Assembly: GCA_003136255.1 (NCBI GenBank)
Contig: PLDT01000350.1
Coordinates: 9,678 to 73,677 of the forward strand
Reading direction: 5' to 3'
Length of the DNA: 64,000 nt
Origin: Palsa-504 sp003136255
GTDB lineage: Bacteria > Actinomycetota > Actinomycetes > Streptosporangiales > Streptosporangiaceae
Position 1 is the stretch's first letter. Every line of letters starts with the position of its first letter. Under the pieces are notes generated by a model. The model did not search any database, was not told the origin of the DNA, and saw only the letters and a list, made by a program, of their open reading frames with translations. The position numbers and the translations under genes were made by a program. Below, piece by piece: positions 43,128 through 52,507 of this stretch.

Positions 43128-44575
43128 CTACGCCAGCCCGAGCAGCTCCGCGGCGGCCTGCGCGCTGGCCCGCGACGCACCGTACGTCGCCAGGTAGGAG
43201 ATGCCGTCCGGCGGCTGCCAGCGTGGCAGCCCCATCTCAACCAGGACCGTGTCGGGCCGGGCCGTGAGCAGCGCACTGACCAGGGACCGCGTGTTGGCGT
43301 CCCGGTGCGCGTCGCGTACCACCGCGACCAGCGAGCGGCCCGCGGCAGCGGCCAGGATCGCCGCCGCCTCGTCGTCCCCGGCGTTGACCCGGCGGACGCT
43401 GCCGGCCGGCGCCCACGGGCCCAGCCCCCACCCGAACCGCCCGGCCGCGATGTTCTCCAACGGCTCGACCTCGATGATCAGCGGCCGGCTGAGCGTGGCC
43501 CGCGGCCCCGATACGCGCACCGCACGCCGGGCCGCGGCTAGGCCCACACCGTCCGCGGCCACACCCGAGCCGGCCGCCGGCGACCCGCTGCGTCCTCCAG
43601 CCGCGTCCCGCTGATCGTGCCGTCGCGTACCGCATCGACCAGCGCTGAACGGACCGCGAGGTACTCTGTCTCGTCGCTGTCCCGGCCCAGGCACAGCAGG
43701 TCGGTGCCGGCCGCGACGGCCAGCACCGCGGCCCCGGGCACGCCGAACCTGTCCCTGACCGCCCGCATCTCCAGCGCGTCGGAGACGATCACGCCGGTGA
43801 ACCCGAGCTCGCCGCGCAGCAGGCCGCCCAGGGCGGCGGCGGACACGGTGGCGGGCAGGTCGCCGGTGAGCTCGGGAACCCGGAGGTGGCTGGGCATGAT
43901 GGCGATGGTCCCGGCGCGGATCGCGGCCGCGAAGGGCGGCAGGTCTCGCTGGCGCAGCTCGGCCAGGCCGCCCTCGATGGTGGCGATGGCCGCGTGCGTG
44001 TCGGTGCCGGTCCGGCCGTGGCCGGGAAAGTGCTTGGTGCACGCGGCCACGCCGGCGCCCTGCAGGCCAGCCACGGCGGCGGCCGTGTGCCGCGACACCA
44101 GGTCGGTGTCCGCGCCGAATGAGCGAGTGCCGACCGCCGGGCTGTCCGCCGAGCCGAGCACGTCGGCGCACGGCGCCAGGTTGAAGTTGATCCCGAGGGC
44201 GGCCAGATCAAGACCGATGGCCCGGTGAACGGCCTGGGTCAGCGATACGTCGTCCACCGCGCCGAGCGCCGCGTTCCCCGGGTACGGGCTGCCGTCCGCG
44301 TACGCGACCCGGGTGACATCCCCGCCCTCCTCGTCGATCGCGATCACCGGATCGGAAACAGAAGCGGAGGAAACCGCCAAACGCAGCGCCGTGGTCAGCG
44401 CGCTCACCTGCTCTGGCGCGGCGATGTTCGGGCCGAACAGCGTCACGCCCGCCAGCCCCCGCGACAGTGCCTCCAGGATCCAGCGCGGCGCCGAACGCCC
44501 GGGGAACGGCGGGATGAGGATCGCGTCCGCGAGCCGGGCCAGGGCCGGGTCCGCCCCGGTCTCCAGCGCGGTCAT
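43128..44575 (-). pseudogene. NagZ-like glycoside hydrolase family 3, frameshifted
   Basis: Beta-N-acetylhexosaminidase-like GH3 enzyme. In the first frame (44575 to ~43600): IAIDEEGGDVTRVA, the NagZ His-Asp loop KHFPGHGRTGTDTH and nucleophile region GVIVSDALEMRAV. The C-terminal domain (GVGLAAARRAVRVSG, SLVAVVRDAHRDANTRSLV, TYGASRASAQAAAELLG) is in another frame, ending at 43128. The break lies at ~43565-43600, in a GC-rich GGCGGCCGG-like stretch, with no N gap. The catalytic domain could still be made as a protein ending near 43538. The ATG overlaps the TGA of the permease remnant, so it was the last gene of an amino-sugar uptake operon. Confidence 0.75.
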
Positions 44576-44673
44576 CCCTTCACCGCCCCGGCGATCAGGC
44601 CCGCGCGCAGGCGTCGCTGGACCAGCAGGAAGAAGGCCAGTACCGGGACCGTGAACAGAGTCCCACTGCTGGC
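44572..44673 (-). pseudogene. C-terminal remnant of a MalG-type sugar permease
   Basis: Only the last ~33 codons remain: SGTLFTVPVLAFFLLVQRR, then LRAGLIAGAVKG and a TGA that overlaps the NagZ start (ATGA). This is a canonical MalG-type C-terminus. Upstream of 44673 the permease similarity stops at once and a GGAAGGAG Shine-Dalgarno (44675-44682) and an AT-richer promoter region follow. The leader of a first gene appears fused to the tail of a third one, so a binding protein, a MalF and most of MalG were deleted. Confidence 0.75.
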
Positions 44674-44734
44674 ACTCCTTCCGGGGTGATGAACTCGGCG
44701 TCGAGACTATGACTATCCGTAGGGGGAAACTAAC

Positions 44735-44747
44735 AGGAAACTTTCCT
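44735..44747. promoter_or_regulatory. Candidate ROK-regulator operator
   Basis: AGGAAA-C-TTTCCT is a perfect 6-bp inverted repeat around one base, in the divergent region between the ROK gene and the decayed NagZ operon. A GGAAACT half-site lies 11 bp away (44725-44731). CCTATAAGAT beside it may contain a -10. Confidence 0.5.
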
Positions 44748-44863
44748 ATAAGATAGCCTTCGTGGCCATATCGAGACGAAAGCTGCTTCCGTGACGTAAG
44801 AGGGCGGGGGCCGAGTGTTTGTGAAAAAGTTCGCATTATGCAGAACCCGCCGAAGGGATCACG

Positions 44864-46078
44864 ATGCAGCACCCAGTCCAGTCACAGCCGGCGGCTGGAA
44901 CGCGTGGCCGCCCGGGCACGCCGAGCCTGCTACGTGAGCTGAACGACCGGGCCGCCCTGGACCTGCTGCTGCGCGGCGGGATGCTGACCCGCTCTGCGAT
45001 CAGCGAGTACACCGGGGTGTCCAAGGTGACGGTGTCCCAGATGCTGACCCGGCTCGAAGAACGCGGCCTGGTGACGGTGGTGGGGGAACAGGCCGGGAAC
45101 CGCGGCCCGAACGCCGCGCTGTACTCGGTAGTCCCGTCTAGCGCCTACGTGGCGGGCCTGTATATGGATTTCGACCTGGTCAGCGCCGAGGTGGCTGACG
45201 TCACCGGCCGCCAGGTGGCCGCGGTGAGCGTTAACCCGAACGGCGCCGACGACCCGGTGGAACTGGTCCGCGGGGTCATCGAGCGGGCCTGCGCCAGCGC
45301 CGGGGTGGACCTCGCCCGGCTCAGCGCGCTGGTCATCGGTAGCCCCGGCGTGGTCGACCCGCAGACCGGCGACCCGCAGCTGGCGGTGAACCTGCCCGCG
45401 TGGCACGAGGGCGCGCTGGATGCGCTGCGCGACGTGCTGCACAAGCCGGTCGTGATCGAGAACGACGTGAACCTGGCCGCGATGGCCGAATGGGCCGCGG
45501 GCGCCGCCGTCGGCACCGATGATTTCGTCCTGGTCTGGATGGGCGTCGGCCTGGGCCTGGCCACCATGCTCGGCGGCCAGCTGCACCGGGGCACGGCCGG
45601 GGCGGCGGGCGAGATCGGCTACCTGCCGGTGCACGGCGCCCCGCTGCACACCGACATCAGGCACCCGGCCAGCGGCGGTTTCCAGTCGCTGGCCGGCGGC
45701 GCCGCGGTGCGCGCGCTCGCGGCCCGTCACGGGTTCGCGGTCGCGACCGCCGCCGAGGCAGTGCAGGCCGCGGCGATCGCCCAGGACGGCGGCGCGGCGT
45801 TCCTCGATGAGCTCGCCCAGCGGGTCGCGGTCGGGGTGGCCTCGGTCTGCGTGGTGCTCGACCCCGGCCTCGTCGTGCTCGGCGGCGAGGTGGGCCGGGC
45901 GGGCGGCACCGCCCTGGCCGCCCGGGTGGCGGCCGACGTGGCCGCCATCTGCCCCGCCCGCCCGCGCGTGGTCCCGACCGGGGTCCCCGGTGAGCCGGTG
46001 CTGCGCGGCGCGATGCTGGCCGCCGTAGACCAGGCCCGCGCCGCCTTGCTGGCCTCGGTCGCCACCCCTGGGCGATAG
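44864..46078 (+). CDS. ROK-family transcriptional regulator
   Basis: A 404-residue NagC/XylR-type repressor. The N-terminal winged helix (LLRGGMLTRSAISEYTGVSKVTVSQMLTRLEERGLV, ~residues 27-62) precedes a ROK sugar-kinase-like domain (LVIGSPGVVDPQTG, VIENDVNLAAMAEWAAG, GTAGAAGEIGYLPV). The zinc-site region is modified: the usual CxCGxxGC is not seen after GYLPVHG. GAAGGGA lies ~5 nt before the ATG. It faces the NagZ-like gene and the permease remnant, so it most likely controlled an amino-sugar transport operon now largely lost. Confidence 0.9.
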   Translation: MQHPVQSQPAAGTRGRPGTPSLLRELNDRAALDLLLRGGMLTRSAISEYTGVSKVTVSQMLTRLEERGLVTVVGEQAGNRGPNAALYSVVPSSAYVAGLYMDFDLVSAEVADVTGRQVAAVSVNPNGADDPVELVRGVIERACASAGVDLARLSALVIGSPGVVDPQTGDPQLAVNLPAWHEGALDALRDVLHKPVVIENDVNLAAMAEWAAGAAVGTDDFVLVWMGVGLGLATMLGGQLHRGTAGAAGEIGYLPVHGAPLHTDIRHPASGGFQSLAGGAAVRALAARHGFAVATAAEAVQAAAIAQDGGAAFLDELAQRVAVGVASVCVVLDPGLVVLGGEVGRAGGTALAARVAADVAAICPARPRVVPTGVPGEPVLRGAMLAAVDQARAALLASVATPGR

Positions 46079-46185
46079 GAGTTTTACGCCGAACGGGCCG
46101 TGGCGCGTGCGGTCCGCAAAGACACAGCGCAATCCGCTGGTCACGCTCGCGTATCGGGCGTCAATCCGCCTAAATGACCCGCCGG

Positions 46186-46221
46186 ATGCACGTACATCAG
46201 TCCGCTTTGCACGTGCATAAT
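46186..46221 (+). promoter_or_regulatory. Paired CACGT sites with overlapping -10
   Basis: GCACGTACAT (46188-46197) and GCACGTGCAT (46209-46218) are near-identical sites 21 bp apart, two helical turns; the second lies in the perfect palindrome TGCACGTGCA (46208-46217). CATAAT (46216-46221) is a good -10. If used, transcription starts past 46226 and the first ATG of the STAND gene would not be in the message. Confidence 0.5.
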
Positions 46222-48517
46222 GGTGATGTCAGCAAGATCCAGATACGGAGAAGGCTCCCCGTGCCTGAACCTCCCCGTGTTACCTATTGAGCGTTCCGAG
46301 GAGGTTTCGGCACAGCGGAATAGATGGGAGTTGCGGGCTGTGCCCTCGAGAGGACTACCGACTGAGCAATCAGTGCGGTTCCGGGTGGGCGACATGCCTC
46401 CGCTGGCCGAGGGATTCAGCGATCGGCCCGATACCGCCCGGGGCATCCTGGACGGTCTGATCCCTGGTTCGACCATCGTGCTCGTGCCCGGCTCGGAATT
46501 CGCCGAGGGCAAGCAGAACTGGCTGGGCGCGTCGGGCAAGACCCAGATCGCGGTGATGCTCGCGGAAACGCTGTGGCGGTCCGGCGCCGTCGACATGGTG
46601 GTCTGGATCTCCGCGACCAGCCGGTCGGCGGTGCTCGCGGGATACGTCGAGGCGTGGGTGGCGGTCACCGGGATCGAGCCGACGGGCACGGCCGAATCGG
46701 TCGCGGCCCGCTTCGTCAGCTGGCTCGCCGAAACCCGTCAGCCGTGGCTGGTCGTGCTCGACGACCTGCCGAACGCGGACGAGCTGGACGGGCTCTGGCC
46801 CGAAGGCCCGGCGGGCCGGCTCCTGATCACCAGCACCCAGTCGGCCGTCGCGGCCACCCGGCACGGGACGCGGGTCTTCCCGGTCGGCTTCTTCAGCGTC
46901 CGCGAGGCCCTCGGCTGCCTGACCGAACGGCTCAGCGTCAACCCGGCTCAGCGCCAGGGCGCCATCGACCTCATCGAGGCGCTCGGCCGCGAGCCGCTGG
47001 CCCTGGCCCAGGCCGCCGCGGTGATCGCCAACTCGAGGCTGGCCTGCCGGGACTACCGGGACTACTTCGTCCGCAGGCGGCAGCAGATCGGGGTGGCGGC
47101 GGGCGAAGTTCCCTCGGCTGCCTCGGTCACCTGGACGCTTTCCCTCGGCCAGGCCGAGTTGCTGCTGCCGGGCCAGTCGGTCCGGCTCATGCTGGTCCTG
47201 ATCGCCCTGCTCGACGGCCACGGCATCCCCGGCACGGTCTTCGGCACGCAGTCGGTGAGCGCCTACCTGAGCGGCACCACCGTCGCGTTCGGCGCGCCCG
47301 TCGACCCCAAGCCCGCCTGGGACGCGCTGTTGATCATCGAGCGGGCCGGCCTGATCAGCATCGACCGCGCCGAGGCGCCGCCGACGATCCTGATGAACCC
47401 GGTGGTCCAGGCCGCGATCCGGCTGGCCGCCCCCGCGTCGTTCTGCGACCGGGCGGCCGGGGCGGCGGCCAGCGCGCTGCTGGAAGCGTGGCCGGCGGAC
47501 GAGCCGGAGCCGTGGACGGCCGCCGTCCTGCGCGCCAACGCGGGCAGCCTGCAGAGCGCGGCCAGGGACATCTTGTGGGCCGACGGGTGCCATCCGCTGC
47601 TGCTGCGCGCCGGGCAGAGCCTGGACCGCGCCCGCCTGGCCGGGCCGGCCGTCGAGTACTGGCGTGAGCTGTCCGTCCATTGCGACAATAAGCTGGCGCC
47701 GGGACACCCCGACGCGCTGGTCGTCGCGGCTCAGCTGGCCGGCGCGTACCTGGCGGCCGGGTACGGGGCCGAGGCGGTCACCTGGTACCAGCGGGTCCTG
47801 GCCGAACGGAGCGTCGATCTGGCGCCCGGGCACCCGGCCATCATCGCGGCGCGGGTCAGCCTGGCCGACGCGCTGATCGCCGCGGGCGAGCCTGCGAACG
47901 CGGTGACCATCTTGCGCCGGGCCGTGGCTGAATCCGAGCAGTTCCGCGGCCCGGGCCATCCGGACACCCTGGCGGTCAGGGACGAGCTCGCACGCGCCTA
48001 CGAGGCGGCCGGCGACGTGGCGGCCGCGATCGGACTGCTGACCCAGGCGCTGGCCGAGCGCGAGCGGTTCCAGGGGGCCCGCGACGTGCATACGATAGCC
48101 ACCCGCGATCAGCTGGCCTTGGCCCTGCTGGCCGGCGGCCAGATCAAGCAGGCCATTTCCGGCTACAAGCGGGTGCTGGCGGACCGGGCGGCGGTGCTCG
48201 GGCGCGACCACCCGGACACCATCGCGACCAAGGCGAGCCTGGCCGGCGCCTACCATATCTCGGGCAAGATGCCCTCGGCGGTGCAGTTCTCCGAGCAGAC
48301 GTGCTCCGATTCGGAGCGGGTGCTGGGCGCCGATCATGCCGACACGCTGGCCCGGCGCGTCCAGCTGGCGCACCTGTACTACGCCGTGGGCCGGGTCGGC
48401 GACGCGGAGATGTTGCTCCGCGACACGGTCGCCCGCTGCGAGCGGGTCCTGCCCTATGGGGACCCGCTGACCCAGGCCGTCCGCCAGAGCCTGGCCAGCA
48501 TCGCGGGCGACGGCTGA
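46220..48517 (+). CDS. STAND/NB-ARC-TPR protein 1
   Basis: A predicted signalling ATPase of up to 765 residues. The conserved part begins FRVGDMPPLAEGFSDRP (~residue 52) and leads to a P-loop, LGASGKTQIAVMLAE (GASGKT ~103-108), and Walker B LVVLDDLPNADEL. Helical NB-ARC/winged parts follow, then at least five kinesin-light-chain-like TPR units (GHPDTLAVRDELARAYEAAG, VLGRDHPDTIATKASLAGAY). It aligns along its whole length with the next gene. The start is uncertain: the in-frame ATGs at 46220/46226 overlap a promoter-like -10, and a later GTG (e.g. 46341) is possible. It has no effector domain of its own. Probable oligomerising sensor near amine-transport genes. Confidence 0.82.
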   Translation: MVMSARSRYGEGSPCLNLPVLPIERSEEVSAQRNRWELRAVPSRGLPTEQSVRFRVGDMPPLAEGFSDRPDTARGILDGLIPGSTIVLVPGSEFAEGKQNWLGASGKTQIAVMLAETLWRSGAVDMVVWISATSRSAVLAGYVEAWVAVTGIEPTGTAESVAARFVSWLAETRQPWLVVLDDLPNADELDGLWPEGPAGRLLITSTQSAVAATRHGTRVFPVGFFSVREALGCLTERLSVNPAQRQGAIDLIEALGREPLALAQAAAVIANSRLACRDYRDYFVRRRQQIGVAAGEVPSAASVTWTLSLGQAELLLPGQSVRLMLVLIALLDGHGIPGTVFGTQSVSAYLSGTTVAFGAPVDPKPAWDALLIIERAGLISIDRAEAPPTILMNPVVQAAIRLAAPASFCDRAAGAAASALLEAWPADEPEPWTAAVLRANAGSLQSAARDILWADGCHPLLLRAGQSLDRARLAGPAVEYWRELSVHCDNKLAPGHPDALVVAAQLAGAYLAAGYGAEAVTWYQRVLAERSVDLAPGHPAIIAARVSLADALIAAGEPANAVTILRRAVAESEQFRGPGHPDTLAVRDELARAYEAAGDVAAAIGLLTQALAERERFQGARDVHTIATRDQLALALLAGGQIKQAISGYKRVLADRAAVLGRDHPDTIATKASLAGAYHISGKMPSAVQFSEQTCSDSERVLGADHADTLARRVQLAHLYYAVGRVGDAEMLLRDTVARCERVLPYGDPLTQAVRQSLASIAGDG

Positions 48518-48757
48518 TGAGGCGGCGTTCAGTGGCTCTTGTGACCAAATGACAATAGAGTGAATTAAAACAACCAGTGCTACAGGTCGCCTAAGCGCGG
48601 TGAGTCAGTCGTCGGGTACATACAGAAATCGAAAGGTCAGGAAAGATCCCAATATGGGCAAAGTTGTCCCAGGTCCGAGCCTTTGCGTGTTAGTTAGATG
48701 TTCAGAGGAGGTCCCAGGGACAGCAGCATCGATGGGGGTGGTGGGCGGTGATGCCCG
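48518..48757. other. Spacer with a leader shared by both STAND genes
   Basis: The ~80 bp before GAGGAGGT (48703-48712) resemble the same region of STAND gene 1 (ending ~46305): AAGATCC, AT(A/T)NGG, a CGTGTTA run, then GTTC(A/C)GAGGAGGT. In translation both give a SEEV motif, followed by RWE-(L/C)-R. In gene 2 this frame is not the frame of the main protein. It may be a coding leader peptide or the decayed original N-terminus. Confidence 0.45.
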
Positions 48758-50923
48758 ATGGGAATGCCGGCTGAGCTGGCGCGGCGATTCCGGATCGGTG
48801 AGGTGCCTCCGCTCGCCGAGGGCGTTACCGACCGTCCCGACACCGCTGGCGGCCTCGCGGACGTCCTGGTTCCGGGTTCGGCCATGGCGCTCGTGCCGGA
48901 CCCGGCCGTGGATGAGATCCTGCCCAACTGGCCCGGCGCCTGCGGCAAGACCCAGATCGCGGTGATGATCGCAGAGTCATTGTGGCGGTCGCGCGCCATC
49001 GACGGGCTGATCTGGATCTCGGTAACCGACCGGGCGGCGATCCTGTCCGGGTTCGTGCAGGCGTCGGTGGCGGCCACCGGCCTGCAACCCACCGGCACCG
49101 CCGACTCGGTCGCGGTCCGCTTCGTCAGCTGGCTGAGCGAGACCAGGCAACCCTGGCTGGTGGTCTTCGACGACCTGCCGGAGACCGCCGACCTGACCAG
49201 ACTGTGGCCCGACGGGCTGGCGGGCCGGTTGCTGATCACCAGCTCGCGGATTGTTCCCGCGCTGGGCCGCCGCGGCCCGCGGGTCATCCCGGTCGGCTTG
49301 TTCAGCACGCGGGAGGCGCTGAACGGAGTGGCCGAACGGCTCAGCGCGAACCCGGTCCAGCGCCAGGGAGCTATCGACCTGGTCGGGACGCTCGGCCGCG
49401 AGCCGCTGGCGCTAGGCCAGGCGTCCGCGGTGATCGCGAGTTCCAACCTGACCTGCCGGGACTACCGGGAACTGTTCATCCAGCGGCGGGACCAGATCTG
49501 GACCAGCGCCGACGAGATTCCGTCGGCGGCCATGGTGACCTGGATGCTGTGCCTGGAGCGGGCGGAATCGCTGCTGCCCAGCTCGTCCGTGCGACTCATG
49601 CTGGTTTTCCTGGCCCTGCTCGACGGTCACGGCATCCCGGGCGTCGTCTTCGGCGCGCAGGCCCTGATCGCGTACCTGGGCGGGGCGGCCAACCCGTTCG
49701 CCGCGGCCGCCGACCCCAGACGAATCTGGGACGTACTGCTGGCCCTCGAGCGAGCCGGCCTGATCATGATCAACCGCGACGTCACGCCGCCGACCGTGCT
49801 GGTCAGCTCGGCCCTGCAGACGGCGATCAAGCTGGCCGCACCCGCCGAGGTCCAGGAGCCCGCGGCGCGGGCGGCCGCGGCCGCGCTGCTCGAGGTGTGG
49901 CCCGCCGACGAGCCGTCGCCGTGGGCGGCCGCCAGCCTGCGGGCGAACGCGGGTCGCCTGCAGGACTCGGCTCTCGATTCGCTGTGGGCCGACGGGTGTC
50001 ATCCGCTGCTGCTGCGGGTCGGCCGGAGCCTGAACGAGGCCCGCCTGGCCAGCTCGGCCGTCGAGTTCTGGCAGGACCTGGCCGCGCGCTGCGACGCCAA
50101 GCTGCCCCCCGGCCACCCGGACGCGCTGGTGGTAGCCGGTCAGCTGGCCGCCGCGTACCTGGCCGCCGGGAACGCGGCGGAGGCCGTCCAGTGGTACCAG
50201 CGCGTGCTGGCCGACCGGACCCGTGAGTTGACGCCGGGCCACCCGGCCATCGTGGCCGCTCGCGTCAGCCTGGCCCGGGCCTTGATCATGGCCGGCGAAC
50301 CCTCGGACGCGGTGACCGTCATGCTCCGCGTTGTCGGCGAGTACGAGCAGGTCCGCGGCCACGGGCACCCGGAGACCCTCAGCGCCCGGGACGAGCTGGC
50401 CACCGCCTACCAGGCCGCGGGCGATATCACCACGGCCGGCCGCCTGCTGACCCGCAGCCTGGCCGATCGTGAGCGGCTCCTGGGGCCGCGCGATCCGCTG
50501 ACCATGGCTACCCGGGAGCGGCTGGCGGCGGCCTGCCTGGCCGACGGGAGAGGAAAGGAAGCGATCGCGCTATACAAGCGGGTGCTGGCCGACCGCGAGA
50601 AGGTGCTGGGACGCGGTCATCCGGATACGATCGCGACCGCCGGGAACCTGTCCGCCGCATATCAGGCGGCCGGGCGCATGCCTGCCGCGATGCAGTTGGC
50701 CGAGCGGTGCCGCGCGGATTCGGAGCGCGTTCTCGGCCGCGACCATGCTGATACGCTGGCCCGCGTAGTGAACCTGGCCCACCTGTACTACGTCGTAGGC
50801 CGGGTAGGAGACGCCGTGGCGCTGCTCCACGAGACGGCCGTCCGCTGTGAGCGGGTCCTGCCGGCTGATGACCCGTTGACTCAGACGGTCCGCCAGAGCC
50901 TGGCCAACATCGGCGACGGCTGA
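48758..50923 (+). CDS. STAND/NB-ARC-TPR protein 2 (paralogue)
   Basis: A 721-residue paralogue of the previous protein. The conserved start FRIGEVPPLAEGVTDRP lies ~11 residues from the ATG at 48758. P-loop GACGKTQIAVMIAE (~60), Walker B LVVFDDLPETADL, an NB-ARC-like middle, then TPR units (GHPETLSARDELATAYQAAG, VLGRGHPDTIATAGNLSAAY). Like paralogue 1 the P-loop lacks the first glycine of GxxxxGKT (Trp instead), a shared change. No membrane segment or effector domain. Probably arisen by tandem duplication, and kept, since both are full length. Confidence 0.85.
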   Translation: MGMPAELARRFRIGEVPPLAEGVTDRPDTAGGLADVLVPGSAMALVPDPAVDEILPNWPGACGKTQIAVMIAESLWRSRAIDGLIWISVTDRAAILSGFVQASVAATGLQPTGTADSVAVRFVSWLSETRQPWLVVFDDLPETADLTRLWPDGLAGRLLITSSRIVPALGRRGPRVIPVGLFSTREALNGVAERLSANPVQRQGAIDLVGTLGREPLALGQASAVIASSNLTCRDYRELFIQRRDQIWTSADEIPSAAMVTWMLCLERAESLLPSSSVRLMLVFLALLDGHGIPGVVFGAQALIAYLGGAANPFAAAADPRRIWDVLLALERAGLIMINRDVTPPTVLVSSALQTAIKLAAPAEVQEPAARAAAAALLEVWPADEPSPWAAASLRANAGRLQDSALDSLWADGCHPLLLRVGRSLNEARLASSAVEFWQDLAARCDAKLPPGHPDALVVAGQLAAAYLAAGNAAEAVQWYQRVLADRTRELTPGHPAIVAARVSLARALIMAGEPSDAVTVMLRVVGEYEQVRGHGHPETLSARDELATAYQAAGDITTAGRLLTRSLADRERLLGPRDPLTMATRERLAAACLADGRGKEAIALYKRVLADREKVLGRGHPDTIATAGNLSAAYQAAGRMPAAMQLAERCRADSERVLGRDHADTLARVVNLAHLYYVVGRVGDAVALLHETAVRCERVLPADDPLTQTVRQSLANIGDG

Positions 50924-51067
50924 CCGTCAATGATGGCGAAATGTACTTGTTTGCCGGGTAGATCATAATCGGCGCGCGCCCGCCGGTTACGAGTTAGAGT
51001 TAGCCTCGGTTTTTGCCATGCCGTATGCACAGGTCAGGGCGACCGGGGATACCGATCAGGAGAACAG

Positions 51068-52507
51068 ATGACGGATCGAACCGTAACTGCCATCCCCATA
51101 GCCGGTCAGGCCCCCACGACCCGGCTGGAGCCCGACGCGATCGGGGCCGCCCAGGACACCATCATCGGCATGGGCAACTCGGCGCCCACCGTGGCGCTGG
51201 GACTGGTGCTGGCCTACCTCGCCGCGTCGTCAGCCTACGGCAGCGGGCCGATCATCGTCCTGTGCGGGATCCCGATGCTGATCATCGCAAACGCCTACCG
51301 CAGGCTGAACCTCTGGAGCGCGAACTGCGGCGCGTCGTTCGAGTGGGTCGGCCGCGCGATCAACCCGTACCTCGGGTTCATGACCGGATGGCTGATGATT
51401 GCCGCTAGCCTCATCGCGGCCGTCTCCGGCGTGGTGGTTCTGGGTCCGTCGGTCCTCGCGATTGCCGGCGTCAACGCGGTCAGCACCTGGCCCAACATCT
51501 TCATCAGCACGGCCGTCATCGTGGCCCTGCTGGTGATCGCCGTCGTCGGCATCCGACTGACCGCGCGCAGCCAGGTCGCGATGGGGGTGATCGAGTACGC
51601 GATCCTGATCGCCTTCTCGGCGTGGGGGCTCGTGTTTGTGCTGACTCACCACCATGGCACGGTCCCGATCACCAGGGGCTGGTTCAGCCTCACCGGCATC
51701 GGCGGGCACGGCGACGTGGCAGGGTCCCTGCTCTTCGCGGTGTTCATGATCGCCGGCTGGGACGCCACGGTCTACGTCAACGAGGAAGTAAAGCATCGGC
51801 GGCAGAACCCGGGCAAGGCCGCCGTCATCGCGGTCGCCTTGCTCATCGTCATCTACACCTTCTGCCAGATAGGCCTGCAGGGAGTGGTGACGCCGGCCAA
51901 GCTGGCGGCCAACGCGACCGCGCCGCTGGTCTACATCGCGCAGGCACTGGGCGGCGGCAGCGCGGCCAAGGCGATGGCGCTCGCTCTGGCCCTGTCGGTG
52001 ATCGCGTCCACCGGGGTCAGCATCGTCATCCTGGCCCGGATGCTCTACGGAATGGCGAGTCACCGGGTACTCCCGGCCATCCTGGGCAACGTGAACACCC
52101 GCTTCGCCACGCCCGCGATCGCCAGCATCGTCATCGGCATGATCCTCATCGCCGTCACCTGGGTGTACCTGCTGGCCAGTTCGGTCGCGAACGCCTTCAC
52201 CGCGCTGATCGACGTGAGCGGCGTGCTGTACGCGAGCTTCTACCTGCTGACCGCGACCTCCGCCATCGTGTACTACCGGCGCCGTATCTTCAGCAATGTC
52301 TGGGACGGGGTTCTCGTCGGCATTCTTCCCCTGGCCGCCACCGGGTTCCTGGTCTGGATCGTCGTCAAGTCGGTCCAGAACGCTCCCCAGTCGCAGCGGT
52401 GGTCGCTGATCGGCGTCGTCGCGGCTGGCTTGGTCCTGATGCTGGCCGCCCGTTTCATCCTGCGTTCCCCGTTCTTCCGCATCAGGCTGGAGAGCGCGGC
52501 CAGATAA
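51068..52507 (+). CDS. APC-family amino acid/amine permease 1
   Basis: A 479-residue permease with ~12 transmembrane segments. The first helix region (AAQDTIIGMGNSAPTVALGLVLAYLA) and the NCGASFEWVGRAINPYLGFMTGW segment match the APC superfamily. CAGGAGAACAG precedes the ATG. It follows STAND gene 2 after 144 bp. It resembles the third permease (55747) more than the second. Probable proton-driven uptake of an amino acid or amine; substrate not visible. Confidence 0.9.
   Translation: MTDRTVTAIPIAGQAPTTRLEPDAIGAAQDTIIGMGNSAPTVALGLVLAYLAASSAYGSGPIIVLCGIPMLIIANAYRRLNLWSANCGASFEWVGRAINPYLGFMTGWLMIAASLIAAVSGVVVLGPSVLAIAGVNAVSTWPNIFISTAVIVALLVIAVVGIRLTARSQVAMGVIEYAILIAFSAWGLVFVLTHHHGTVPITRGWFSLTGIGGHGDVAGSLLFAVFMIAGWDATVYVNEEVKHRRQNPGKAAVIAVALLIVIYTFCQIGLQGVVTPAKLAANATAPLVYIAQALGGGSAAKAMALALALSVIASTGVSIVILARMLYGMASHRVLPAILGNVNTRFATPAIASIVIGMILIAVTWVYLLASSVANAFTALIDVSGVLYASFYLLTATSAIVYYRRRIFSNVWDGVLVGILPLAATGFLVWIVVKSVQNAPQSQRWSLIGVVAAGLVLMLAARFILRSPFFRIRLESAAR

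Noticed and set aside
46370..48373. 667-codon minus-strand open frame across STAND gene 1
   Set aside because: Arg/Gly/Gln-rich composition typical of antisense GC-rich frames; the plus strand has P-loop and TPR motifs.
48600..48965. Separate 121-codon gene before STAND gene 2
   Set aside because: Only its first part resembles the leader of STAND gene 1; the rest overlaps the real gene in another frame. Kept as a leader observation only.
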